From an uncultured Enterorhabdus sp. (lineage in GTDB: Bacteria; Actinomycetota; Coriobacteriia; Coriobacteriales; Eggerthellaceae): 64,000 bases of DNA. Below the pieces are notes generated by a model, which saw only the letters and a program-made list of their open reading frames with translations, was not told where the DNA came from and searched no databases. The stretch covers positions 51,732-115,731 of the forward strand of contig CANSES010000001.1 of assembly GCA_947645965.1 (NCBI GenBank). Direction: 5' to 3'. This document shows positions 42,262 through 50,809 of the stretch, one piece after another. Position 1 is the first letter of the stretch. Every line of letters starts with the position of its first letter. Made by a program: the position numbers and the translations under genes.

Positions 42262-43851
42262 GTGGAACGAAATTGGAGTACGCTGTGCCTCTCGCCCGCT
42301 TTCTGGGGACGAGGCCTCACCCTGGCATGGAAGGCGCTGCTCGCCCCCTACGTCGTCGACGGTCACCTGGCCTCGCTCATCATCATCGCCACGGCCCTCA
42401 TCGCGGCATTCTCCTGGAACAGCCGCTTAGTCGTGCGCCATCGCACCGGCCTGCTGCGAGGCATCGCCGTGGCCGGCGCGGCGGGCTCCTTCGCCATCGT
42501 GGGCCAGGCCTTTGGCACCCTGCCGGCTGCCGATGCCCTCACCCTGGTAGCCGCCGGCACCAACACCTGCGTCAACCTGCTCATCATCCTGGCATGGAGC
42601 CAGGTGTTCGCGCACATGCCCATGGCCTCTACCGGACTCGTTCTGGGCATCTCCTATATCGCGGGCGCCGCATTCTTCTTCCTCTTCCAGCTGCTGCCTG
42701 CGCCGGTGCAGGCGGGCTGCGCGCTGCTGCTGGCTCCCGCCAGCATCGGCTGCGTGCAGCTATGCAGCGCCCTGCTCGACCTGGACGAGAGCCGCGCCCG
42801 CGCCGAGGAGCGCGATGGCACAGTGACAGGCGACGCGCCGACCGCTCGGGCCGCGCGCGATGGGGCAGCACCGCCTACCGCGGCGGCGCTCTTGCGCTCC
42901 TACCCCTGGCGCATGGTGCTCGTCATCGTGTTCTTCGCCTTCGCCGTGGGCATCAACCGCATCCACAGCACCCCGCAGATCGACGTGTTCGGCGCGGGGC
43001 TCGCCGGCATCATCATCACGCTGTGCACGGCTCTGGCCGCCGTGAGGGTGAATCCCTTCGTGCTGTACCGGGCCATCATCCCCGTCATGATCGCCGGGCT
43101 GCTCATCAGCATTCTGGCCGGCCCCCACAGCCTGCCCGCCCAGATCGCCGCCAACGCCAGCTACGCGTTCTCGCACCTGCTGCTCACGCTGCTGCTCTGC
43201 GACAAGGCCTACCGCTTCAACACCCCCATCCTGTTCATCTACGGCATCGGCCGCGCCTGCATGGGCGCCGCCTACCTGCTCGGCGCCCTGTGCGCCGAGG
43301 CCTTGGAATCGTGGCTCGCCTTCAATCCGCTTTTCAGCGTGGAGCTGCTCTACGGCATCGTGCTGCTGGGGTCGGTGGTGGCCATCCTGTCGTGGGTCAG
43401 CGGGCGGGAATACCTCGAAGCCTTCCAGAACCGCACGCCGGAAAGCCCCGAGGCGCCCGATTCCGAAGTGACGGCTTCGGAGGCGACGGCATCCGAGGAG
43501 GCGACCTCCGGGGAGGAACGCGAGTCGGCCCCCTCTCGAAAGGGACCGACCGCCGCACGCACAGCGGATACCCCCGCGCGAGTCCGTAGCGAGATCAGCC
43601 GCACCGAGCTGCTGCGCGCCATGATCGAGCGGCGCTGCGGCCAGATCGCCCGCGAGTACCGCCTTTCGAAGCGGGAGAGCGAGATTCTCGTGTTGCTGGC
43701 GTGGGGAAAGAGCTCGAAGCGCATCGAGGAGACGCTCTGCCTGTCACCCAACACCGTGAAGACCCACGTGCGCCACATCTACGCGAAACTCGGCATCCAC
43801 TCCCGCGCCGAACTGGATGCCCTCGTCGACACCCCCGCCAACCGCCCGTAG
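42262..43851 (+). CDS. Membrane-anchored LuxR-type regulator (pair D)
   Basis: 529 residues from GTG at 42262 behind GAGGAGGG. About twelve hydrophobic segments, interrupted by a charged loop near residue 185, then an acidic/Ala-rich linker (residues ~390-440) and a C-terminal HTH with LSKRESEILVLLAWGKSS and LSPNTVKTHVRHIYAKL. Divergent from flavoreductase D. The stop codon lies in GTAGGGACG. Confidence 0.85.
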   Translation: MERNWSTLCLSPAFWGRGLTLAWKALLAPYVVDGHLASLIIIATALIAAFSWNSRLVVRHRTGLLRGIAVAGAAGSFAIVGQAFGTLPAADALTLVAAGTNTCVNLLIILAWSQVFAHMPMASTGLVLGISYIAGAAFFFLFQLLPAPVQAGCALLLAPASIGCVQLCSALLDLDESRARAEERDGTVTGDAPTARAARDGAAPPTAAALLRSYPWRMVLVIVFFAFAVGINRIHSTPQIDVFGAGLAGIIITLCTALAAVRVNPFVLYRAIIPVMIAGLLISILAGPHSLPAQIAANASYAFSHLLLTLLLCDKAYRFNTPILFIYGIGRACMGAAYLLGALCAEALESWLAFNPLFSVELLYGIVLLGSVVAILSWVSGREYLEAFQNRTPESPEAPDSEVTASEATASEEATSGEERESAPSRKGPTAARTADTPARVRSEISRTELLRAMIERRCGQIAREYRLSKRESEILVLLAWGKSSKRIEETLCLSPNTVKTHVRHIYAKLGIHSRAELDALVDTPANRP

Positions 43852-43888
43852 GGACGCAAGGGCAGCACTGTCTGCGGACGCAAACCTC

Positions 43889-45244
43889 TCAGAGGCGTTC
43901 GAGTCGTAGGTCGGCTATGGCGTACAGGGTGCCGAAAGCCACCGCAACGCCCGATGCACCGGCCCGATCGCGGGCGCGGGCAAGAGCCGATGCGGGGTCA
44001 GAAGCAACCTCCGCCTTGATGCCGGCAGCGCGGGCGCAGGCGGCGAGATCCTCGGCGGGCAGAGCGCGGGGGTTGGCGGGCGTATAGGCGATCAGCGCGC
44101 GGGCCCAGGGAGCCACCGCGGCCACCATGGCCGGATAGTCCTTATCGGCGAGCACCCCCATGGCGAACACCACGCTCCCGCGCCCAGCCGGGCCCAGCCC
44201 ATCGGCCAGGGAATCGGCCAGGGCCACGGCACCTTGAGAGTTGTGGCCGCCATCCACGATGGTCAGCGGGGATGCGCCCACCACTTCGAAGCGTCCCGGC
44301 CACCGCGCTGCGGCGATGCCCTCTTTCAGGGCTGCATCGGAAATGGCCCAGCCCCGCTCGCGCAGCACGCCCACAGTCTCGATGGCCACGGCAGCATTGG
44401 CTGGCTGGTAGCTGCCCAACATCTGCGTTGCGAACATCTCGCCCCGATAGGTGAAGCGCCGTACCGCCGACAGTGCGCTGGAGGCCGCCCCGTCCGCGTC
44501 CCCTCCCGCAACTTCGCCAGCAGCCGCAAGTTCGCCCCACGCCGTCCCCTCCAACGGCTCCACCGTCAGCGCGGCGAAGTCGGGCACCACCAGCTCGCAG
44601 CCGCGCTCGGCGGCCGCGGCCCGGATCACGGCCATGGCCTCGGGCTCCTGGGGCCAGCTGACCACCGGCGCGCCCGCCTTCACGATGCCGGCCTTCTCCC
44701 CCGCGATGGCGGTCAGCGTGTCGCCCAGCAGGTCGGTGTGGTCCAGCCCGATGCGGCAGATCACGCTCGCCTCGGGCGCGTCGATGGCGTTGGTGGCATC
44801 CAAGCGGCCGCCCAGGCCCACCTCCATCACCACGATGTCGCAACCCACGGCCCGAAAGTGTTCCAGGGCCACGGCGGCCATCAACTCGAACTCGGTGGGA
44901 TGGTCCCCCGTCGTGGCCTCCATGGCCTCGGCCACGGGGCGCACCGTCTCCACAGCCCGCGCCAGCTCATCGGCGCTGATGTTCGCCCCGTTCACGCGGA
45001 TGCGCTCCTCGAAGCAGTACACGAACGGACTCGTGAACAGCCCCACGCGCAGACCCGCCGCCTGCAGCACGCTCGCCAGGTAGGCGCAGGTCGATCCCTT
45101 TCCGTTGGTGCCCGCCGCGTGCACGAAGCGCAGATCGTCCTGGGGGCGGCCCAGCCGCTCCAGCAGATCCACCATGCGATCGAGTCCGAGGCGCGAAGCC
45201 TGCCAGCGAGGGGTGTTGATCCAAGCAACGGGGTCGAAGGCCAT
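43889..45244 (-). CDS. folC: Folylpolyglutamate synthase / dihydrofolate synthase
   Basis: 451 residues from the ATG at 45244 (MAFDPVAWINTPRW), behind AAAGGCGG; a longer frame to 45304 has no ribosome site. The P-loop HAAGTNGKGSTCAYL and GLGGRLDATNAID are Mur-ligase-type FolC signatures; VDGGHNSQG is near the end. It adds glutamate to folates and may make dihydrofolate. It stands alone, divergent from the corA-type gene. Confidence 0.95.
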   Translation of the reverse strand: MAFDPVAWINTPRWQASRLGLDRMVDLLERLGRPQDDLRFVHAAGTNGKGSTCAYLASVLQAAGLRVGLFTSPFVYCFEERIRVNGANISADELARAVETVRPVAEAMEATTGDHPTEFELMAAVALEHFRAVGCDIVVMEVGLGGRLDATNAIDAPEASVICRIGLDHTDLLGDTLTAIAGEKAGIVKAGAPVVSWPQEPEAMAVIRAAAAERGCELVVPDFAALTVEPLEGTAWGELAAAGEVAGGDADGAASSALSAVRRFTYRGEMFATQMLGSYQPANAAVAIETVGVLRERGWAISDAALKEGIAAARWPGRFEVVGASPLTIVDGGHNSQGAVALADSLADGLGPAGRGSVVFAMGVLADKDYPAMVAAVAPWARALIAYTPANPRALPAEDLAACARAAGIKAEVASDPASALARARDRAGASGVAVAFGTLYAIADLRLERL

Positions 45245-45396
45245 GAGACCGCCTTTCCATCGAGAACGCGCGACCAGCGGCGCGGCCACGCGGCACCGGG
45301 CCACAAACGGGTGACAGATGCCGGGGACAAAACGCTCACTGCGCGGCTCATTCTATACTAGAGCGACAGCGGCATCAGTGCCGAGAGGAGGAAATG

Positions 45397-46320
45397 ATGG
45401 CCATTGTCTACGAACTGAATCAACCCCATCCCCTCGACGCGCCCAGCACGCGCCCCGATCCCAAGCCGCCGCTCGTGAAGGTGATCACCTCCCACGAATT
45501 CGACGCCCTGCCCAACATCTCCCAAGAAGGCCGCAATGGCCTGGCCGCCCTGGAGCCGGCCGAGATGAACTTCGTGGAGCTGTACCCCGCCTTCATCATC
45601 GGGTCCTTCGCCGTGCCTGACAAGACCGACCCCACGGCCGACCCCGACCGCATGTCGTTCTACCTGGATGCCGACCGGCTCATCTTCATCGACGACGGCA
45701 CCGTGGCCACCGATATGCTGCAGAAAGTGGCATCGAGCGGCATCCTCACCAAGGCCACCACCTCGCACTGCCTCTACGCCCTCATGAAGACGCTCATCGC
45801 CGACGATTTCACCTGGTTCTCGCTGATGGAAGAGGGCATGGAAAAGGTGGAGGAGGCCATGCTCGACCACACCGAGAACGTGTCGTCCCAGACCATCATG
45901 GGCTACCGCCGCGCCGCCATGCGCATGGGCTCGTACTACCAGCAGATCGCCGTCATGGCCGACCTCATAGCCGACAACGAGAACAAGGTGATGAGCCGCG
46001 AGGAGGCGCGCGCCTTCAGCCACGTGGCCGCCCACGCGAACCACCTGGCCGACCGCGCCGAAGTGCTGCGCGAGTACAGCCTGCAGCTGCGCGAACTGCA
46101 CCAGACCCAGATCGATCTCAAGCAGAACTCCACCATGCAGATCCTCACCATCGCCACGGTGATGTTCGCGCCGCTCACCCTGGTCACCGGCTGGTTCGGC
46201 ATGAACCTCACCGTGCTTCCGGGGCTCGACTGGCCCTACATGTCCATCACCATCATCGTGCTGGCGGCCCTCATGATCACGGTGATGATCCTGTTCTTCA
46301 AGAAGAAGAACTGGCTGTAG
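45397..46320 (+). CDS. corA: CorA-family divalent cation transporter
   Basis: 307 residues. A long cytoplasmic N-terminal part is followed by two C-terminal spans; the CorA signature GMN is seen in GWFGMNL before the last-but-one loop, and the protein ends KKKNWL. It carries Mg2+ (or Co2+/Ni2+). The ATG at 45397 is preferred to 45394 because GAGAGGAGG ends at 45391, giving normal spacing. Confidence 0.9.
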   Translation: MAIVYELNQPHPLDAPSTRPDPKPPLVKVITSHEFDALPNISQEGRNGLAALEPAEMNFVELYPAFIIGSFAVPDKTDPTADPDRMSFYLDADRLIFIDDGTVATDMLQKVASSGILTKATTSHCLYALMKTLIADDFTWFSLMEEGMEKVEEAMLDHTENVSSQTIMGYRRAAMRMGSYYQQIAVMADLIADNENKVMSREEARAFSHVAAHANHLADRAEVLREYSLQLRELHQTQIDLKQNSTMQILTIATVMFAPLTLVTGWFGMNLTVLPGLDWPYMSITIIVLAALMITVMILFFKKKNWL

Positions 46321-46399
46321 GATTGCGGCCGCCGGGCGCGGGGCGCCACCGCCCGAGGCTGCTCGCGCGAACGGGCCGCCCCATGCCGCCCGCCGTCTT

Positions 46400-46966
46400 C
46401 TAACCCTTCAGCAGCTCCCCCAGGGTAGTGAAGTCGTTCTCCAGGGCCTCGCGCTTGCTGCCGTCGTAGAGCGCAGCGGCCGGATGGAAGATGGGGAACA
46501 CCTTGAAGCGGCCGGCCTTCTGCAGGGTGCCATGAAGGCGGGTGATGCCCACGTCGGTCTTCAGGATGAACTTCGTGGCGAAGTTGCCCAGCGTGACGAT
46601 GAACTCCGGATCGATGGTGCGCGTCTGCTCGCGCAGGTAGGGCGTGCAGGCCTGGATCTCTTCGGGGCGCGGGTCGCGGTTGGAAGGCGGCCGGCACTTC
46701 AGCACGTTGGCGATGAACACCTCGTCGCGGGTGAGCCCGGCGATGGCCAGCAGTTCGTTGAGGTACTTCCCCGCCGCGCCCACGAAGGGCTCGCCCTGCA
46801 AGTCCTCGTTCTTGCCCGGGGCTTCCCCCACGATGAGCACCCGCGCCTCGGGGTTGCCCACGCCGAACACCGTCTGGGTGCGCCCCTCACACAGGGGGCA
46901 CCGATGACACTCCGCCACCTCCGCGCGAATCGCATCCAGGGGAATATGGGGCCGCTGTACGTTCAT
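46400..46966 (-). CDS. udg: Uracil-DNA glycosylase, type 4 (Fe-S)
   Basis: 188 residues from the ATG at 46966 behind GAGAGGA. GEAPGKNED (motif 1) and FHPAAAL (motif 2) are family 4 signatures. Four cysteines for a 4Fe-4S cluster are visible: CHRC near the N-terminus, and KCRPP with EIQAC later. It removes uracil from deaminated DNA. It is downstream of alr, separated by the stem-loop element at 47014-47103. Confidence 0.94.
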   Translation of the reverse strand: MNVQRPHIPLDAIRAEVAECHRCPLCEGRTQTVFGVGNPEARVLIVGEAPGKNEDLQGEPFVGAAGKYLNELLAIAGLTRDEVFIANVLKCRPPSNRDPRPEEIQACTPYLREQTRTIDPEFIVTLGNFATKFILKTDVGITRLHGTLQKAGRFKVFPIFHPAAALYDGSKREALENDFTTLGELLKG

Positions 46967-47013
46967 ATTACAATCCTCTCTCACAGGTTCGCCCAAGGAA
47001 GTCAGCGAGGTTT

Positions 47014-47103
47014 CGACTGGCGCCTGCATCTGTGCTGAAAGGCGGCTGAGCGTACTTCGTTACGCGAAGGCAAGCCTTGAAGTGCAGAGACAGGTGCCAG
47101 TCG
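47014..47103. repeat. 90-bp structured stem-loop element
   Basis: Bases 47014-47035 (CGACTGGCGCCTGCATCTGT then GC) pair with 47082-47103 (GTGCAGAGACAGGTGCCAGT then CG) with few mismatches. Inside are AAGGC/GCCTT and GCGTA-CTTCGT-TACGC. It lies wholly in the alr-udg gap. It may be a small structured RNA or MITE-like repeat. No coding potential was seen. Confidence 0.7.
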
Positions 47104-47119
47104 GAACCGCAGCATCGAG

Positions 47120-47147
47120 GCCTCGAATTTAAATATAAATTCGAGGC
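47120..47147. terminator. AT-rich hairpin spanning the alr stop
   Basis: GCCTCGAATTTA-AATA-TAAATTCGAGGC: a perfect 12-bp stem that includes the last alr codons and its TAA. It is strikingly AT-rich for this sequence. There is no following T tract, so it is a hairpin terminator or RNA-stability element rather than a canonical terminator. Confidence 0.6.
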
Positions 47148-48550
47148 AGACGAGAGCAGCCGAACCCGATGGCCACCTCATGCTGGATGGTGCCCAGGGT
47201 CTCGGCCATGGCGTCGATGGTGACGGCCGCCTCGCCCTGGGAGCCCACGATAACCACCTCGTCGCCGATCTGCGGGTCCAAGTTGTGGCGCTGGCGCAGA
47301 TTCACCTCGAACATGCACTGGTCCATGCAGATGTTGCCCACCTGATGGAAGCGCTTGCCCCCCAGCAGCACGTCGGTGCGTCCGGAAAGCCCGCGGCGCA
47401 GACCGTCGGCGTACCCGATGGGCAGCGTGCACACCTTCACCGCCCCGGGGCTGCGGTAATGCAGCCCGTAGCTGACACCCTCGCCCACGGGCACCGTCTT
47501 CACCTCGGTGATGCGAGCCTTCACGGCCATGGCGGGCTTCAGGTCAATGAGCGGGTAGGCCTCGGGGCACGGGTAGAAGCCGTAGAGCGCGATGCCGAGG
47601 CGCACCATGTCCAGCTGCACCTCGGGGTAGCGGATGGCCGCCGCCGAGTTCGCCGCGTGTACGATGCCCGGGTTCACCCCCGCGGCGCGCAGGGCGTTCA
47701 CTGCTTCGGCGAAGCGCTTCACCTGGCGGTCGAAGTCGATGGTGCCGGGGCAGTCGGCCGTGGCAAAGTGCGTGAAGGTACCCTGCAAGTCCAGCGCGCG
47801 GTGGAACGAGATCTGCCGCGCGAATTCCACGACCTCGTCGTAGCGCACGCCGATGCGGTTCATGCCCGTGTTCACCTTCAGGTGGAAGGGGGCCGCAAGC
47901 CCGAAGGCGTCGGCCGCCTCGGCGTAGCGGATGGCGAACTCGGCGCTGTAGACGGAGGGCATGATCTTGTAGGCCAGAAGCAGCGGAATGGCCGAGGCCG
48001 GCGGCTCGCCCAAGACGAGCACCGGGGCGTTCACGTAGGCCTCGCGCAGGGCAATGGCCTCGTCCACCGTGGCCACGCCGAGATATTCCGCCCCCGAGTT
48101 CAGGGCCGTCTTGGCCACCTGCACGGCGCCGTGACCGTAGGCGTCGGCCTTCACCACGGCCATGAGCCGGCAGCCGGGATTCAGGCGGTGCTTCACCGTG
48201 GAGGCGTTGTGGCGAATGGCGTTCAGATCGATCTCCACCCACGACCAGCGGCGATCCACCTCGGAAATGCGGGCCAGCTTATCGGGATCGAAGCGCGGCG
48301 GGGCGCCCGCCGGCGTGCCAGCCTCGGCGAACTGCAAGATGTCGGGGGCCGCTGTCGAGCGCGTCGGTGCCGCGCGGCCGGTGAGCGCGCCCGCGGGCAC
48401 GGGAGACCAGCCGCCGGCCAGGGACTGCTCCTGCTTGCGCGCCGTAAAGGGCGTGTCGTCGTAACGGGAGCTGCGCAGGGCATCGCCCGCCGACACGAAG
48501 TTAGGGTCGCGGCGGGAAAAACCCGTGAAACCGTTGGGAAGTTCTGCCAT
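47129..48550 (-). CDS. alr: Alanine racemase with N-terminal extension
   Basis: 473 residues from the ATG at 48550 (MAELPNGFTGFSRRD). The catalytic part starts near residue 100 (WVEIDLNAIRHN) and has the PLP lysine in VVKADAYGHGA, NTGMNRIG, and the C-terminal tyrosine-bearing GVSYGLHYR. It makes D-alanine for the cell wall. The first ~95 residues are a polar, low-complexity extension; ordinary Alr is ~370 residues. Upstream lies the 26-bp tandem repeat. Confidence 0.95.
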   Translation of the reverse strand: MAELPNGFTGFSRRDPNFVSAGDALRSSRYDDTPFTARKQEQSLAGGWSPVPAGALTGRAAPTRSTAAPDILQFAEAGTPAGAPPRFDPDKLARISEVDRRWSWVEIDLNAIRHNASTVKHRLNPGCRLMAVVKADAYGHGAVQVAKTALNSGAEYLGVATVDEAIALREAYVNAPVLVLGEPPASAIPLLLAYKIMPSVYSAEFAIRYAEAADAFGLAAPFHLKVNTGMNRIGVRYDEVVEFARQISFHRALDLQGTFTHFATADCPGTIDFDRQVKRFAEAVNALRAAGVNPGIVHAANSAAAIRYPEVQLDMVRLGIALYGFYPCPEAYPLIDLKPAMAVKARITEVKTVPVGEGVSYGLHYRSPGAVKVCTLPIGYADGLRRGLSGRTDVLLGGKRFHQVGNICMDQCMFEVNLRQRHNLDPQIGDEVVIVGSQGEAAVTIDAMAETLGTIQHEVAIGFGCSRLPRIYI

Positions 48551-48647
48551 ATTCGCTACCTTAGGTCGCTCGTCGTTTCGAGCCACCAGTATAGCGCTTC
48601 TTGGGCCCCGCGACCGCCGCCGGCCCTCATCTTCACGGCCCAGAGGT

Positions 48648-48705
48648 GTGACAGGGGTCGGGTGCTTTGTCACGTCGGCGTGACAGGGGTCGGGTGCTTT
48701 GTCAC
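48648..48705. repeat. 26-bp tandem repeat with GTGACA/TGTCAC ends
   Basis: Two identical 26-bp copies at 48648-48673 and 48680-48705, each starting GTGACAGGGGTCGGGTGC and ending TTTGTCAC, spaced by 6 bp. Each copy has terminal inverted GTGACA/TGTCAC. They lie in the alr-mogA gap. Function unknown. Confidence 0.85.
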
Positions 48706-48769
48706 CTTAGCCGCCGGCCCCATCGCTCGCTGGGGCGCTTTCCCCGCCCATCGGTGGGCCGCCCGCGCT

Positions 48770-49303
48770 TTATCCGAGCTCGCCCCTCGCGGCAGCGGCC
48801 GAGAGCTTTTCCGAGAGGATCTTCTGCGTGTCGTGGCCCGCACCGGCCATCATCTTCACGGCGTGGGGCAGCGCCGCCACGATGCCCTCCCAATTCTCGG
48901 TGGCCGCCTTGGTGGAACCGGGCAGGTTGATGATGAGCGTGCGGCCCCGCTGGGCGCAGATGGCGCGGGACAGCATGGCGAAGGGAGTGATGGCCAGGCT
49001 GTGGACGCGCATGGCCTCGGCGATGCCCGGCACTTCGCGGTCGGCCACGTCGCGGGTGGCCTCCGGCGTCACGTCCCGCAGCGAGAGTCCGCTGCCGCCG
49101 CAGGTGAGCACCACGTCGGCGTCGGTATGGTCGCAGGCGTCGATGAGCGCCCCGGCGATAAACGGCCGCTCGTCCATCTCCACGACGCGGCGGATGCACT
49201 CCCAGCCCTCGGCCGCGATCAGCTCTTCCAGCTTCTGCCCCGCCTCGTCGGTCTCCAGCGTACGGGTATCAGAGCACGTAATGATAGCGAACTTGATGGT
49301 CAT
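48770..49303 (-). CDS. Molybdopterin adenylyltransferase (MogA/MoaB family)
   Basis: 177 residues from the ATG at 49303 (MTIKFAIITCSD); a longer frame to 49372 is not supported. TCGGSGLSLRDVTPEAT is the MPT-binding signature, and NLPGSTKAA the second. The family activates molybdopterin by adenylation (MogA), though MoaB-type members can differ. It is 43 bp downstream of moeA on the same strand, giving the last two steps of Mo-cofactor synthesis together. Confidence 0.9.
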   Translation of the reverse strand: MTIKFAIITCSDTRTLETDEAGQKLEELIAAEGWECIRRVVEMDERPFIAGALIDACDHTDADVVLTCGGSGLSLRDVTPEATRDVADREVPGIAEAMRVHSLAITPFAMLSRAICAQRGRTLIINLPGSTKAATENWEGIVAALPHAVKMMAGAGHDTQKILSEKLSAAAARGELG

Positions 49304-49346
49304 GAGATTCCTTTCTTGCTTGACCGGCGGCCGCGAACCCGAACAG

Positions 49347-50603
49347 CTACAAACAGACTTCTTCCGGCACATCCAGCAGGATGCAGTCTACCATGGTTCC
49401 CGCCGGCTGGGGCTCGGTGCCGTCGGGCAGCACGGCCATGCAGTTGGTCTTCTGGATGGGACCGAACAGACCCGAGCTCTGATTCCGCGCCGGCGTCACC
49501 TCGAAGGCCCCGTCGGCGCCGCGGGTGAGGGTGCCGCGCAGGAAGATGCGGCGCGGATCGCGGTTCTTCTCGTTCTGGGTGAGGCGCGCCCGTACCACGG
49601 GGTGGTCGAGGAAGCGATAGCCCTGCATGGCGCGTAGGGCCGGGCGGATGATCATCTCGAAGCCCACGTAGGCCGCCGCCGGGTTGCCCGGCAGGCCGAA
49701 GACCGGCGTGCCGTTCACCAGGCCGAAGGTCTGGGCCTTGCCCGGGCGCATGTTCACCGTGGCCATCATGAGCTCGCCCAGATCCGCCACGACTGGCTTG
49801 ATGAAGTCGTAGTCGCCGTTGGCCGCGCCGCCCGTGGTCACCACGAAGTCGTACTTCTGCGTGGCCGCATCCACGGCCTCGCGCAGGGCCTCGTAGGTAT
49901 CCTCCACGATGGGCAGGATATGGGGCACCGCACCGGCTCGCTGGGCGCAGGCGGCCATGGCATAGCTGTTGGAGTTGCGGATCTTGCTGGGCCCGGGCAC
50001 CTCGGTGGGGGGCACCAGCTCGCTACCCGTGGCGATGATGGCCACCGTGGGGCGCCGATGCACCGGCACCTCCAGCACGCCGCAGCCGGCCAGAAAGCCC
50101 ACGCCCGCCGCACTGATCACCTCGCCGGCGCTGACGACCACGTCCCCGGCGCGCGCCTCCTCACCCGCGGGGCGCACGTTGGACCCCACCTTCGTCGGCG
50201 CCGCGAAGGACACGAGCGATCCCGTGCGGCCGTCGCCCTCCACCACGCCCACGATCTCATATTTCACCACGGCATCGGCGTCATCGGGCAGACAGGCGCC
50301 GGTCATGATGCGCACGCACTCCCCTGCCCCGATGCTGCCCTCGAACACATCGCCCGCGCCGATCTCGGCGATCACGCGCAAGGTCGCAGGGGTCTCCTCG
50401 GTGGCCGCCTCGATCTCGGCAGCGCGCAGGGCGAAGCCGTCCATGGCCGAATGGACGAAGGGGGACACGTCGATGTCACTCGTCAGATCGGCGGCGGCCA
50501 CCCGGCCCACGGCTTCCAGCAGCCCCACCGCCTCCACCGCCGTCGGCGCCACGGCCCCGCACACCAGCGCGCGCGCCTCCTCCAACGAGATCATGTCCTT
50601 CAT
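49347..50603 (-). CDS. moeA: Molybdopterin molybdenumtransferase
   Basis: 418 residues. VSPFVHSAMDGFALRA, IMTGACLPDDADAVVKYE and TTGGAANGDYDFI, plus FGLPGNPAAAYVGFEM, are MoeA signatures. It inserts molybdate into adenylated molybdopterin. ATG at 50603; downstream is mogA-like. Anaerobic Eggerthellaceae carry many Mo enzymes; none is in the window. Confidence 0.95.
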   Translation of the reverse strand: MKDMISLEEARALVCGAVAPTAVEAVGLLEAVGRVAAADLTSDIDVSPFVHSAMDGFALRAAEIEAATEETPATLRVIAEIGAGDVFEGSIGAGECVRIMTGACLPDDADAVVKYEIVGVVEGDGRTGSLVSFAAPTKVGSNVRPAGEEARAGDVVVSAGEVISAAGVGFLAGCGVLEVPVHRRPTVAIIATGSELVPPTEVPGPSKIRNSNSYAMAACAQRAGAVPHILPIVEDTYEALREAVDAATQKYDFVVTTGGAANGDYDFIKPVVADLGELMMATVNMRPGKAQTFGLVNGTPVFGLPGNPAAAYVGFEMIIRPALRAMQGYRFLDHPVVRARLTQNEKNRDPRRIFLRGTLTRGADGAFEVTPARNQSSGLFGPIQKTNCMAVLPDGTEPQPAGTMVDCILLDVPEEVCL

Positions 50604-50716
50604 TGCCTCCCCTTTCGCAAGGGACGCGCAAAGCCGCGCCCGCGCCGATTCGCTCCACCGTGCCCCGGGCCCAAAGAGCCCCGTACCAGAGAGCGAACTT
50701 GATTTCAGTGCTTCGT

Positions 50717-50722
50717 ATTATA
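50717..50722 (-). promoter_or_regulatory. -10 box of the moeA operon
   Basis: TATAAT on the minus strand, within the AT-rich island 50695-50745 that separates the divergent moeA and cyclodeaminase genes. It would give a leader of about 110 bases. Confidence 0.4.
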
Positions 50723-50769
50723 GCTATTTGAGAATATATTAAAAGCCTCGTGAGCGGCGTGAAACGCGC

Positions 50770-50775
50770 TACAAT
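50770..50775 (+). promoter_or_regulatory. -10 box of the cyclodeaminase gene
   Basis: TACAAT 35 bp upstream of the ATG at 50810. A short hairpin GCGT-GAA-ACGC (50757-50767) sits in the spacer. Confidence 0.4.
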
Positions 50776-50809
50776 GCGAGCAACCACATTTCAGAGAGGA
50801 AGGCCGCCC

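Noticed and set aside
48648..48705. CRISPR array
   Set aside because: Only two units with a 6-bp spacing, no spacers of CRISPR size and no cas genes.
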